Source: JAYQUR01 sp038133505 | Lineage (GTDB): Bacteria > Pseudomonadota > Alphaproteobacteria > MPNO01 > UBA830 | Direction of reading: 5' to 3' | Length of the DNA stretch: 20,370 bases | NCBI GenBank assembly: GCA_038133505.1 | Contig: JAYPTI010000040.1 | Coordinates: forward strand, 1-20,370 | Part shown: positions 1 to 8,046 of the stretch, piece by piece | How positions within the stretch are numbered: the first letter of the stretch is position 1 | Layout of the letters: the number at the start of each line of letters is the position of its first letter | The notes under the pieces: generated by a model | Told to the model about the DNA's origin: nothing | Seen by the model: the letters and a program-made list of their open reading frames with translations, nothing else | Databases searched by the model: none | Program-made: the position numbers and the translations under genes

Positions 1-1736
1 GCACCGCGCCGGTCGCAGGCTCGGCGCCCGTCGCCGGCCAGCCGCCGTCGGCAGCCAGCCGCGCCGACGTTCTCAAGGCCTCGCCGCGCGTCAAGATCTC
101 GACCGACCGGGTCATCGGCTCGATCCGCCTGCGCGGCGGCCTGATCGACGACCTGGTGCTGCGCGGCTACCGCGAGACCATCAAGAAAGACAGCAAGAAC
201 ATCGTCATGCTGTCTCCGCCCGATGCCGAGAAAGCCTACTACGCGCGCTTCGGCTGGGTTGCCCAGACCGCCGGAATCGTCGTTCCCGACCAGGAAACTG
301 TCTGGACCGCCGACCGCGATACGCTGACGGTCGGCCAGCCGCTGACGCTGAGCTGGACCAACCCGCAGGGCGTCGAGTTCCGCCAGACGATTTCGATCGA
401 CGAGAACTTCATGTTCGACGTCCGCCAGAGCATTCGAAACGGCGGTAGCAACGCGGTCACGATCCATCCGTTCGGACTCGTCTCGCTGTCGGGAACGCCG
501 AAGACGTCGGGTTTCTGGATCCTGCACGAAGGCCTGACCGGCGTGTTCAACGGCACGCTGAAGGAAATGGACTACGACGACATCCAGGACGAGACGGGCG
601 GCGTTCATACCGAAACCGGCCCTGGCGGCTGGCTCGGCATCACGGCGAAGTATTTCGCCACCGCGCTGATTCCCGACCAGAAGATCAACAACACGTCTCG
701 GTTCGTCCATACCTCGCCCGACGGCAAGGACAAGTACCAGGTCGACTATCTGGCGGACGCGGTCAGCATAGCGCCGGGACAGAGTTCGGATTACTCGACC
801 CGCCTTTTCGCGGGCGCCAAGGAAGTCCGACTGCTGGATTCGTACGAGGAAAAATACAGCGTGCCGCGCTTCGACCGGCTGGTGGATTTCGGCTGGTTAT
901 ACTTCCTCAAGAAGCAGTTCTTCTACGTCCTCGACTACTTCTTCCACCTGATAGGGAATTTCGGCGTCGCGATCCTGCTGCTGACGGTCCTGATCAAGCT
1001 CGCCTTCTTCCCGCTCGCCAACAAATCCTACCGGTCTATGAGCAGGCTGAAGAAGCTGCAGCCGAAAATGGTGGAAATCCGCGAACGCTATAAGGACGAC
1101 CGCCAGCGCCAGAACCAGGCGATGATGGAGCTGTACAAGAAGGAAGGGGCCAACCCGATGTCGGGCTGCTTCCCCATCCTGATCCAGATTCCGGTGTTCT
1201 TCGCGCTCTACAAGGTGCTGTTCGTCACCATCGAAATGCGCCATGCGCCGTTCTTCGGCTGGATCCAAGACCTGTCGGCGCCGGACCCGCTCGGCCTGCT
1301 GACCGCCTTCGGCCTTGTCGAATGGGACGTACCACAGGCGCTGGCGATCGCGAATATCGGCATCTGGCCCATCATCATGGGCATCACGATGTATCTGCAG
1401 CAGAAGCTGAACCCGCAGCCGGCGGATCCGATGCAGCAGAAGATCTTCATGTTCCTGCCGATCGTGTTCACGTTCATGCTGGGAAGCTTCCCCGCCGGCC
1501 TGGTGATTTACTGGGCGTGGAACAACACGCTGTCGATCGCGCAGCAGTGGGTGATCATGCGGCGCATGGGCGTCTCTGCGTCGGGCGAATCGATTGCGCC
1601 CGAGGCCCCGAAGGCGCCGCCGCGCGGCAATCGGGCCAAGAAGGAACCGGACGACGACAACGGCGACGCGAAGTCGAAGCCCGTTCAACCGCCGAAGAAC
1701 AAATCCAAATCCCGACGTCAGCGCAAGCGGCGCTAG
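1..1736 (+). CDS. yidC: Membrane protein insertase YidC (5' end beyond window)
   Basis: YidC inserts and folds inner-membrane proteins, alone or with SecYEG. The reading frame starts at base 3 and is open from the window edge, so 577 C-terminal residues are visible and the N-terminal membrane anchor is missing. The first visible residues are a Pro/Ala-rich linker, then the periplasmic beta-sandwich domain (motifs RVKIST, LRGGLIDDL, YYARFGW). The conserved C-terminal 60KD_IMP domain follows, with GNFGVAILLLTVLIKL, FPLANKSYRSM, the cytoplasmic hairpin KLQPKMVEIRERYKDDRQ, GCFPILIQIPVFFALYKVL, and the last membrane helices ending FPAGLVIYWAWNN. The tail of about 50 residues is very basic and ends SRRQRKRR, which fits a ribosome-contacting tail (inference). 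engB follows after 18 bases, the common alphaproteobacterial order. Confidence 0.96.
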   Translation, partial: TAPVAGSAPVAGQPPSAASRADVLKASPRVKISTDRVIGSIRLRGGLIDDLVLRGYRETIKKDSKNIVMLSPPDAEKAYYARFGWVAQTAGIVVPDQETVWTADRDTLTVGQPLTLSWTNPQGVEFRQTISIDENFMFDVRQSIRNGGSNAVTIHPFGLVSLSGTPKTSGFWILHEGLTGVFNGTLKEMDYDDIQDETGGVHTETGPGGWLGITAKYFATALIPDQKINNTSRFVHTSPDGKDKYQVDYLADAVSIAPGQSSDYSTRLFAGAKEVRLLDSYEEKYSVPRFDRLVDFGWLYFLKKQFFYVLDYFFHLIGNFGVAILLLTVLIKLAFFPLANKSYRSMSRLKKLQPKMVEIRERYKDDRQRQNQAMMELYKKEGANPMSGCFPILIQIPVFFALYKVLFVTIEMRHAPFFGWIQDLSAPDPLGLLTAFGLVEWDVPQALAIANIGIWPIIMGITMYLQQKLNPQPADPMQQKIFMFLPIVFTFMLGSFPAGLVIYWAWNNTLSIAQQWVIMRRMGVSASGESIAPEAPKAPPRGNRAKKEPDDDNGDAKSKPVQPPKNKSKSRRQRKRR

Positions 1737-1754
1737 CCTGAACAGGAGTCGGTC

Positions 1755-2426
1755 ATGACCGACGCACAGGACGCTTCTCCGACGGACGACGCGCTCGCCG
1801 AAGACGAGGCCATCGAGCGCGGCCGCTGGCTGTTTGCGCAGGAATGCATTTTCGTCTCGGGCGCGGCGACGTTCGACGGCCTGCCCGATCCGGACCTGCC
1901 CGAGGTCGCCTTCGTGGGCCGTTCGAATGTTGGCAAGTCGAGCCTGATCAACGCGCTGACCGGCCGCAAGACGCTCGCGCGGACGTCGAATACGCCCGGC
2001 CGCACCCAACAGATCAACTTCTTCCGCCTGCAGGACGCGCTCATGCTGGCCGACCTGCCGGGTTACGGCTATGCCCGCGCCTCCAAGGCCGAGATCAAGC
2101 GCTGGACGGCGCTGATCTTCGATTATCTGAGGGGCCGGCCGTCCCTGCGGCGGGTCTGTCTGCTTGTCGATGCGCGGCACGGGCTCAAGCCGGCGGATAT
2201 CGACGTCATGAAGGACCTGGACGCTTCGGCGGTCTCCTATCAGATCGTTCTCACCAAGTGCGACAAGGTGAAACCGGGCGCGTTGAACGACGTGGAGCGG
2301 CGGACGAGTACGGCTATCGCGCAGCACGTGGCGGCGCATCCGACGGTGGTGCGCACCAGTTCGGTGTCGGCCGACGGCATGGAATCCCTGCGCGCCGAAC
2401 TGGCAATGCTCGCCGATATCCGCTAA
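1755..2426 (+). CDS. engB: Ribosome biogenesis GTP-binding protein EngB (YihA/YsxC)
   Basis: TrmE-Era-EngA-EngB family GTPase needed for large ribosomal subunit assembly and cell division. It has 223 residues, slightly longer than most family members because of an acidic N-terminal extension of about 25 residues. The G motifs are all present: P-loop GRSNVGKS at 55-62, G2 around NTPGRTQ at 79-85, G3 DLPG at 100-103 followed by the family-typical YGYA, G4 TKCD at 167-170, and a G5-like SSVSADG near the C-terminus. An AGGAG ribosome-binding site lies in the 18-base gap after yidC, supporting this ATG and co-transcription with yidC. Nothing is broken or unusual. Confidence 0.96.
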   Translation: MTDAQDASPTDDALAEDEAIERGRWLFAQECIFVSGAATFDGLPDPDLPEVAFVGRSNVGKSSLINALTGRKTLARTSNTPGRTQQINFFRLQDALMLADLPGYGYARASKAEIKRWTALIFDYLRGRPSLRRVCLLVDARHGLKPADIDVMKDLDASAVSYQIVLTKCDKVKPGALNDVERRTSTAIAQHVAAHPTVVRTSSVSADGMESLRAELAMLADIR

Positions 2427-2484
2427 ACGCCAGAAACGATCGTGCATAGATAGCAATCTGGGGCAGACCCGGCCGGACGGAACG

Positions 2485-3414
2485 ATGGCAACAGACAGCA
2501 AGAACGACCCCAAGAACCTGTTCGAGATCAAATCGCTTCTGCGAACGGCGACGACTCTCTCCGAGGCGCTGCCGTATCTGCAGAAATTCTCGGGCAAGAC
2601 GTTCGTCATCAAGTATGGCGGTCACGCCATGGGCGACGACAAGCTCGCCGAGATGTTCGCGAGCGATATCGTCCTGCTCAAGCAGGTCGGCATCAATCCC
2701 GTCGTCGTGCACGGCGGCGGGCCGCAGATCGGCGAAATGCTGAAGCGCCTCAAGATCGAAAGCGAGTTCGTCGACGGGCTTCGCGTCACCGACAAGAAGA
2801 CGGTCGAGATCGTCGAGATGGTCCTCGCCGGCTCGATCAACAAGGAGGTCGTCTCGGCGATCAACAATGCGGGCGGCACGGCCGTCGGCATCTGCGGCAA
2901 GGACGGCAACCTCATCCAGGCGCGCAAGCTCCAGCACAAGCGCAAGACGGATTCCAATATCGAGAAGGTCGTGGACCTCGGATTCGTCGGCGAGCCGGTC
3001 GCGATCAACACGCGCGTGATCGATACGCTCGCGAACTCGCACATGATCCCCGTCATCGCGCCTCTGGGCGTCGGCGAAGGCGGCATGACCTACAACATCA
3101 ACGCCGATACCGCGGCCGGCGCGATCGCCGGCGCGATCGGCGCATCGCGTCTGCTGATGCTGACCGACGTCGCCGGCGTGCTCGACAAGAAGGGCGAGCT
3201 CGTCACCGACATCTCGGCGCGCCAGGCGCGGACGATGATCAAGAACGGCACGATCTCCGGCGGCATGATCCCCAAGATCGAAACCTGTCTCGATGCGGTT
3301 AAGGAAGGCGTCGAGGCCGCCATCATCATGGGCGGCCGGGTGCCGCACGGCCTGCTGCTGGAAGTCTTCACCGAACACGGCGCCGGCACGATGATCCGCG
3401 CCGCGAAGAAGTAG
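2485..3414 (+). CDS. argB: Acetylglutamate kinase
   Basis: Phosphorylates N-acetyl-L-glutamate, the second step of arginine synthesis. The 309-residue product has the amino-acid kinase fold: KYGGHAMGD from Lys43, HGGGPQIG at 76-83, and a C-terminal GGMIPKIETC ... EHGAGTMI. The N-terminal extension of about 25 residues before SEALPYLQKFSGK, together with the C-terminal HGAGTMI signature, is what arginine-inhibited hexameric enzymes carry, so feedback inhibition by arginine is likely (family knowledge plus inference). It starts 58 bases after engB and probably belongs to the same transcription unit. It converges on the DUF2336 gene. Confidence 0.96.
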   Translation: MATDSKNDPKNLFEIKSLLRTATTLSEALPYLQKFSGKTFVIKYGGHAMGDDKLAEMFASDIVLLKQVGINPVVVHGGGPQIGEMLKRLKIESEFVDGLRVTDKKTVEIVEMVLAGSINKEVVSAINNAGGTAVGICGKDGNLIQARKLQHKRKTDSNIEKVVDLGFVGEPVAINTRVIDTLANSHMIPVIAPLGVGEGGMTYNINADTAAGAIAGAIGASRLLMLTDVAGVLDKKGELVTDISARQARTMIKNGTISGGMIPKIETCLDAVKEGVEAAIIMGGRVPHGLLLEVFTEHGAGTMIRAAKK

Positions 3415-3415
3415 G

Positions 3416-3433
3416 CTGGCTCCCGAAAGCCAG
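3416..3433. terminator. Weak hairpin between convergent argB and the DUF2336 gene
   Basis: Six-base arms CTGGCT and AGCCAG flank a six-base loop, immediately after the argB stop. Read on the - strand, the hairpin comes just after the TGA that closes the coding-like tail of the DUF2336 gene, and is followed by the T-rich CCTACTTCTTCG. It could be a weak bidirectional terminator, but no proper U-tract is present. Confidence 0.35.
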
Positions 3434-3435
3434 GT

Positions 3436-3498
3436 TCAGGCGCCGAGAAACTCCAGCTGCCAGCCGATGTCCTTTTCGGACATCGGATAGTCGCCGCC
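3436..3498 (-). other. Coding-like tail after the DUF2336 stop codon
   Basis: Directly after the TAA at 3499-3501, and in the same frame, come 20 sense codons and a TGA. They read GGDYPMSEKDIGWQLEFLGA, which looks like the amphipathic end of a globular protein rather than random GC-rich sequence. The annotated stop may therefore be a nonsense change, an assembly error or a readthrough site; removing it would give a 421-residue product. The segment also contains a perfect 9-base-arm inverted repeat with a 5-base loop (3464-3486) that could arise from its codons. Confidence 0.5.
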
Positions 3499-4701
3499 TT
3501 ACGGCTTGACCGCCTCGGCCGGCGGAATGCGCGCGACGCGAAGCTGGATATGGTGCGCGGTTTCCGCGGACAGGCCCGCCTTCCACGCCACCGCCGCGAC
3601 ACCCTTGGCACTCGCCAGCGCGAACGCCTTCTGCACCGCCGCGCGATTGAGGCCGCCGAGAAGCGAAATCGCCTCGATGATGAAAGAGCGCTCGCCGCGA
3701 TCGATCGCGCCGTGGATTTCCGTTTCGTCCAAAGCGCCCGACCGAAACAGGCGTTCCGCGCGCTCGCCGGCGGTCTCCCGGCCGTCTTCCGCGGCATCCG
3801 CGTCTTCGGGGCTCAGCCGCTTGCGGACGTTTTTCGCGATTACCGCCCGCATCTCCGGATCGATCTCCGGTCTGTCGAGCAGCTTTTCGACAAGGGCGTC
3901 GGCAACGAACCGGGACAATACGGCGGCCGATCCGCGAGACAGCGAGGGGCGCTCGACAAGCGGTGCGTGCCAGTCCTCGACATCCGCCGCGCCGGCGACG
4001 ATCGCGTCCAGCGTCGTTTCGCGAATTTGGGCGCTCTTGTTGCGCAGAAGCGACGTGATCGCATCCGTCCGGTTGCTATCGACGATGGCGTCCGCCACGT
4101 CGGCGCTCAGGCCGTTTCGGCCCGCGATCGACTGTAGCGCTTCGGTCACCGGCCCGCTCGCGATCAGGTCGATCAGAAAGGCGTCTGACAGAAGCGGCGA
4201 ATTTTCCAGTATCGGGCCGCTTACCGACAGCTCGGCGTCGCGCGCCAGCGTCTCGATCACGCCTTGCGGCACATTGCGGGCGGATCGAAGTTCTTCCGAC
4301 AGGACTTCGCGCACCCGAACCGTCTCGTCGCAGGCCAGCCGATCGAGAATTCCGGCGACGATCTCCCCGGCCTTCTGCTGCTGCTCGGCCGTCAGATCGG
4401 GGGCGAGCCGCGCAACCTTTCGCGCGACATGGCAGCGGACGGTTTCGTCGCCGTCGGCTGCCAGAAGTTCGTCGGCCTGAACCGGCGTGCCGGGATTCGC
4501 GGCAATCTCGCGCCGGATCGCCGGATCCGGATCTTCGGCCAGGTAGTAGAGGATTTCCGGCTGAACGTTTGCCTTGCGAGCGAGCGACCGGCGGATGTCC
4601 GGATCGGCGTCGGCAGCCTTGCGCTTCGCGTTCTCGTAGTCGACGGGCCGCCCGACGACCGAACGGCCGAGCGACAACAGACCGGCAATCAGCCCGCTCA
4701 T
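3499..4701 (-). CDS. DUF2336 HEAT/LRV-like repeat protein
   Basis: A 400-residue soluble protein that I place in the alphaproteobacterial DUF2336 family, whose function is unknown to me. It consists of short alpha-helical repeats of the type 'eLaeDpdpaVRreiAaNp': residues 31-70 (DADPDIRRSLARKA, LAEDPDPAIRREIAANP), 82-100 (ADGDETVRCHVARKVARL) and 118-140, and more degenerate helical repeats continue to about 300. An acidic linker at 298-310 leads to a C-terminal helical domain. There is no signal peptide or membrane helix. The ATG overlaps the stop of the diguanylate cyclase gene (ATGA, 4698-4701), so translation is probably coupled. Its place as third gene after a phosphodiesterase and a cyclase suggests a role in c-di-GMP signalling, perhaps as a scaffold or effector (inference). 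A coding-like tail continues past its stop. Confidence 0.85.
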   Translation of the reverse strand: MSGLIAGLLSLGRSVVGRPVDYENAKRKAADADPDIRRSLARKANVQPEILYYLAEDPDPAIRREIAANPGTPVQADELLAADGDETVRCHVARKVARLAPDLTAEQQQKAGEIVAGILDRLACDETVRVREVLSEELRSARNVPQGVIETLARDAELSVSGPILENSPLLSDAFLIDLIASGPVTEALQSIAGRNGLSADVADAIVDSNRTDAITSLLRNKSAQIRETTLDAIVAGAADVEDWHAPLVERPSLSRGSAAVLSRFVADALVEKLLDRPEIDPEMRAVIAKNVRKRLSPEDADAAEDGRETAGERAERLFRSGALDETEIHGAIDRGERSFIIEAISLLGGLNRAAVQKAFALASAKGVAAVAWKAGLSAETAHHIQLRVARIPPAEAVKP

Positions 4702-6203
4702 GCTGCCGCCTCGCCGCCGGCGGGGGACGTGCCGCTTTCGCCACCCTCGTCGGATACGGGCGCGACGTCGGCCATTTCGAAACCGGACTTCCCGTTCTTC
4801 TTGATGCGGTACATCGCCTGGTCGGCCCGCGCCGCGAGGTCCTCGATGGTCTCGTCGCTGCCCTTCGGCACGACGGCGACGCCAACAGAAATACCCAGCG
4901 GACAATCCGGCGCGCCGGAAAATATCCGGAGCCCCGCCGACGTCTCGAGAAGCTCGGCCGCGCGTTTGCGCGCCGCCTCCTCGTCGGTTCGCTCGAGCCA
5001 CATCGCGAACTCGTCGCCGCCCAGGCGCGCCACGAGATCGCCAGGCCGGCTGTTCGCGGTCAGCAGGTCGGACAGCGACTTCAGCGCCTCATCGCCCCGC
5101 TTGTGGCCATGAACGTCGTTGACCAGTTTGAAGTTGTCGAAATCGACATAGAACATCGACCCGGCCGCGCTGCCGGAGCCGATCCGGGCGAGCCGGTCAC
5201 GCAGCTCGTCGAAAAAGGCGCGGCGGTTCAGCAAGCCGGTCAGCTCGTCGTGCCGGGCCAGCGCATCGAGCTTCCGATGGTTGTCGATCTGTTCGAGCAT
5301 GATCGCGAACTGGGTCGCGAGCTCGTTGGAGAAATCCCGCTCGCCGTCCGTCCATACCTGGCGGGAGAGCGACCGGATGACCAGGACGGCGCCGGTCACC
5401 GCGCCCCGGAAGACGGTCGGCGCGCAGAGATAGTAATTGTCCCCGTCGGCCGCCGTGACCAGGGACCGGCTCTCGTTCATGCGGCGCAGGACGTTCGCGA
5501 GCACCGGCGCATCGATGCCCTCGCCGTCGCTGGCGGACGCGATCGCGACGAACTGGCCGTCGCCGTCGGGTCGCCTCAGTTCCACGTGATCCGCGCTCAA
5601 CGCGTTCCGGGTCTCCGAGAGGGCCGTCTGAAGCATCGCTTCGGGGTCGAGCTCGCTGGCTGCGGCGCGGACGATCCGGCCCATCTGGGCCTCGCGAAGC
5701 TGCATGGCGACGAATTCGTCGTGTTCCCGGCGCTCCTCGGTGATATCGCGGCAAACGCCCCGCGTTCCCGTGGGAGAACCGTCGCGCCCGCGGACCGGCA
5801 CGGCCGACGTCCGGAGAATTGCCGTGGCCCCGTCGGCGCAGCGCAGCCGGATCTCGACATCCCGGGTGGCCTCGCGCGCGGTGAACGGCGAATTGCGCCG
5901 GGTTTCCCCGTCGGCGAAGAAGAACCTTGCCGCCTTGCCGACCATGTCGCCGGGCGCGTGTCCGAGCGTTCCGCCGGGCGAGACGAACACGAACGCGCCG
6001 TCCGCATCGGTTTCCCAGGCGAAGTCGCCGGAGGCTTCGACGATTTCTTTGAAGCGCTGGCGCGATTCGACGAGCGCGTCGAACAGGGCCGGGTCGGACA
6101 CCCGTGTCCGGACTGCGGGCGCGGGGCGCGCCGGCACCGTCGCCGGAGCCGGCTCCGGTCCGGGCGGCGCGGGCGTTTTTCTCCCTAGCAGGCGGCTCAG
6201 CAT
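4698..6203 (-). CDS. PAS-GAF-GGDEF diguanylate cyclase
   Basis: Predicted to make c-di-GMP from two GTP. The 501 residues run as follows: a Pro/Ala-rich N-terminus (1-35), a PAS domain (about 45-160, ending in the PAC-like GTRGVCRDITEERREH), a GAF-like domain (about 180-305), and a GGDEF domain (about 312-475). The active-site motif GGDEF at 395-399 is intact, as is the metal-binding YVDFDNFK (Asp354). An RPGD inhibitory I-site at 386-389 sits exactly five residues before GGDEF, so product feedback is expected. No membrane segment is seen, so this is a cytosolic sensor; the PAS and GAF ligands cannot be inferred. The ATG lies 14 bases after the EAL gene stop, without a clear Shine-Dalgarno sequence, and the stop overlaps the DUF2336 start. 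Confidence 0.93.
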   Translation of the reverse strand: MLSRLLGRKTPAPPGPEPAPATVPARPAPAVRTRVSDPALFDALVESRQRFKEIVEASGDFAWETDADGAFVFVSPGGTLGHAPGDMVGKAARFFFADGETRRNSPFTAREATRDVEIRLRCADGATAILRTSAVPVRGRDGSPTGTRGVCRDITEERREHDEFVAMQLREAQMGRIVRAAASELDPEAMLQTALSETRNALSADHVELRRPDGDGQFVAIASASDGEGIDAPVLANVLRRMNESRSLVTAADGDNYYLCAPTVFRGAVTGAVLVIRSLSRQVWTDGERDFSNELATQFAIMLEQIDNHRKLDALARHDELTGLLNRRAFFDELRDRLARIGSGSAAGSMFYVDFDNFKLVNDVHGHKRGDEALKSLSDLLTANSRPGDLVARLGGDEFAMWLERTDEEAARKRAAELLETSAGLRIFSGAPDCPLGISVGVAVVPKGSDETIEDLAARADQAMYRIKKNGKSGFEMADVAPVSDEGGESGTSPAGGEAAA

Positions 6204-6217
6204 GTCGGATTACCGGC

Positions 6218-7906
6218 TCAGGCCGATGCCCCGGCGATGCGGCTCCAGCCGCCGCGGCGGACCTTGGGCTTGCGCTCCGGCGTGAAACTGTCGATCTCGG
6301 GCTGCGGTTTTCCGAACAGGTAGCCCTGCGCATAGGGGATGCGGCACTGGCGCAACAGTTCGACCGTTTCCTTGTCCTCGACCATTTCGGCGATGGTGTC
6401 GACGTCGAGGTCGGCGCACAGCCCGGTGATCGCCTTCAGAAAGGCATTCAGCTTACGGTCCTCGTGGGCGCCGCGAATATAGGCGCCGTCGATCTTCACG
6501 ATATCCACGTCGAGCGCGTGGAGGTAGCGAAGGGCCGCGGCGCCGGCGCCGAAGTCGTCGAGGCAGACCGTGTGGCTGGCCTTGCGGAGGCTCTGGATGA
6601 TCTCGTTCGTCCGTTCGAGATCTTGGATACGGGCGGACTCGGTGATTTCGATGCTCAGCAGGTTCCGGAGGTCGTCATGCTCGCCGAGCAGCTTGAGAAG
6701 CGCCTCGAGAAACGACGGATTGCTGATCGACCGGCCCGAGAGATTGACGGCGAGGTTGTAGACCTTGCCCTTCCGGCGCCACGCGTGAAGCTGATCGATC
6801 GTCTTGCGGAACATCGCGAAATCGAAATCGCAGATCAGTCCCATGTTCTCGGCGAAGGTGATCAGCTCGTACGGCGAGCGGTCGAGGCCGCCGGCAAATC
6901 GCGCCAGCACCTCGTAGTGATGGATTTCGCTGGTGAACACGTCGACGATCGGCTGGTAGACGGCGTCGAAATTCTCTTCGGACACGAGGGCCCGGAACTC
7001 GACCATCTTGCCCGACGCTTCCTGGACGAGATTCTTGAGATTTTGCGACAGGCTCTTGATCGCCGGTTCGTTGCTCGGGTCGTCGCAATACTGGGTTATC
7101 GTATAGAGAAGCGCCTTGATCGTATCCTGTGAGCTCGCGCCGGTCAGCGACGCATCGGCGGTCTGGTGCCGCACGCGGATTCCGACCCCTTGCGGATCGG
7201 CGTTGCGGATATGGCTCTCGATGCGCTGGTGCAGGCTGTTCAGGTCGAAACCGTCGCTGTGCAGGACGCCGAAGTTCTCGTCGTCGAAACGCGCGGCCGC
7301 CTCGTTGTGCCGCGGGTCGCCGGTCAGACAGGCACCCAGGGTACGCATCAGGTCCCTGTCGGCTTCCTCGTCCAGGCGCGTGCGCAGGTCGGACATGTCG
7401 CCGAGCCGCAGCATGGTCAGTTTGAGATCTTTGCCGCGGCCCTCGGCGTCGCGAATTTTCTGCGCCGCCACCTCGGCGAACGCGTCGCGGTTCAGCAGGC
7501 CGGTCTCGCTGTCGCGGCGGGTATCGTTGGAATCCGTCAGCAACTCGTCCTTGCTCGCGAGCCGCAGCGCGATGAACACCGACCCGGGGAGATCCGGAAG
7601 GTGGTAGCCCGTCATCATCAGCCGCGGCGTCGGGCCTTCCGGGCCACGCAGGCGCACCATCAGCGGATCGAGCCGGTTCACGTGATCCATCGCCTCCAGA
7701 CGCTCGGACACGTAGCCGCGATCCGTCCGGTCCACGAGGTCGATGAATTGCGAGCCGATGGCCTCTTCGGGCTCGAGATTCGTCAGCGCTTTTGTCGCGC
7801 CGGCCGCGTAGGTGACCTTCTTTTCTCCGTCGAGCTCGAACAGAACGTCGGCGGCGCAGAAGGCAAGCGCGACGAACCTGTCGCGCTCCCGCTTCAAGGT
7901 GTCCAT
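6218..7906 (-). CDS. PAS / degenerate GGDEF / EAL c-di-GMP phosphodiesterase
   Basis: First gene of the signalling operon, 562 residues. It has an N-terminal PAS-like domain (about 8-118), a GGDEF-like domain (about 125-250) whose signature is lost (RFDDENFGVL at 206-215 in place of GGDEF), a linker helix, and an EAL domain (about 305-545). The EAL catalytic set looks complete: Glu332 in a YEVLARF variant of EAL, Asn388 (NLSG), Glu420 (EITES), Asp450-Asp451 (DDFGAG), Lys471 (KIDG), Glu507 (AEMVE) and Gln527 (QGYLFGKP). Hydrolysis of c-di-GMP is therefore likely, with the degenerate GGDEF perhaps a regulatory GTP-binding domain as in other hybrid proteins (inference). Loop 6 reads DDFGAGAAAL rather than the usual DDFGTGYSSL. 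There is no membrane segment and no Shine-Dalgarno sequence before the ATG. Confidence 0.92.
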   Translation of the reverse strand: MDTLKRERDRFVALAFCAADVLFELDGEKKVTYAAGATKALTNLEPEEAIGSQFIDLVDRTDRGYVSERLEAMDHVNRLDPLMVRLRGPEGPTPRLMMTGYHLPDLPGSVFIALRLASKDELLTDSNDTRRDSETGLLNRDAFAEVAAQKIRDAEGRGKDLKLTMLRLGDMSDLRTRLDEEADRDLMRTLGACLTGDPRHNEAAARFDDENFGVLHSDGFDLNSLHQRIESHIRNADPQGVGIRVRHQTADASLTGASSQDTIKALLYTITQYCDDPSNEPAIKSLSQNLKNLVQEASGKMVEFRALVSEENFDAVYQPIVDVFTSEIHHYEVLARFAGGLDRSPYELITFAENMGLICDFDFAMFRKTIDQLHAWRRKGKVYNLAVNLSGRSISNPSFLEALLKLLGEHDDLRNLLSIEITESARIQDLERTNEIIQSLRKASHTVCLDDFGAGAAALRYLHALDVDIVKIDGAYIRGAHEDRKLNAFLKAITGLCADLDVDTIAEMVEDKETVELLRQCRIPYAQGYLFGKPQPEIDSFTPERKPKVRRGGWSRIAGASA

Positions 7907-8046
7907 GTAGTTGGAATTTGCGTTTTCTGAGCCATGGCGCGCCGGGGAAAGGGGGTTTGGGCCTGTGCCGACATTATGGACGGCACTGCTTAACGAAATA
8001 TTGCGGGCGGCTTGCCTTAGGGCCCCGGGATAGCCAGATTCCGGCC

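Noticed and set aside
897..2612. 571-codon open frame on the - strand across yidC, engB and the argB start
   Set aside because: Arg/His-rich, low-complexity translation typical of antisense to GC-rich genes; the + strand genes here have unmistakable family motifs.
3464..3486. Perfect 9-base-arm hairpin read as a terminator
   Set aside because: It lies inside the coding-like tail of the DUF2336 gene and has no U-tract on either strand; a codon-derived inverted repeat is as likely.
4569..6188. 539-codon + strand open frame opposite the GGDEF gene
   Set aside because: The - strand frame encodes intact PAS, GAF and GGDEF domains; this one has no domain features.
7907..8046. Promoters in the gap between the divergent EAL and nucleotidase genes
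   Set aside because: A CATAAT-like hexamer exists on the - strand (7973-7978), but no -35 at a proper distance; nothing convincing on the + strand, so none is called.
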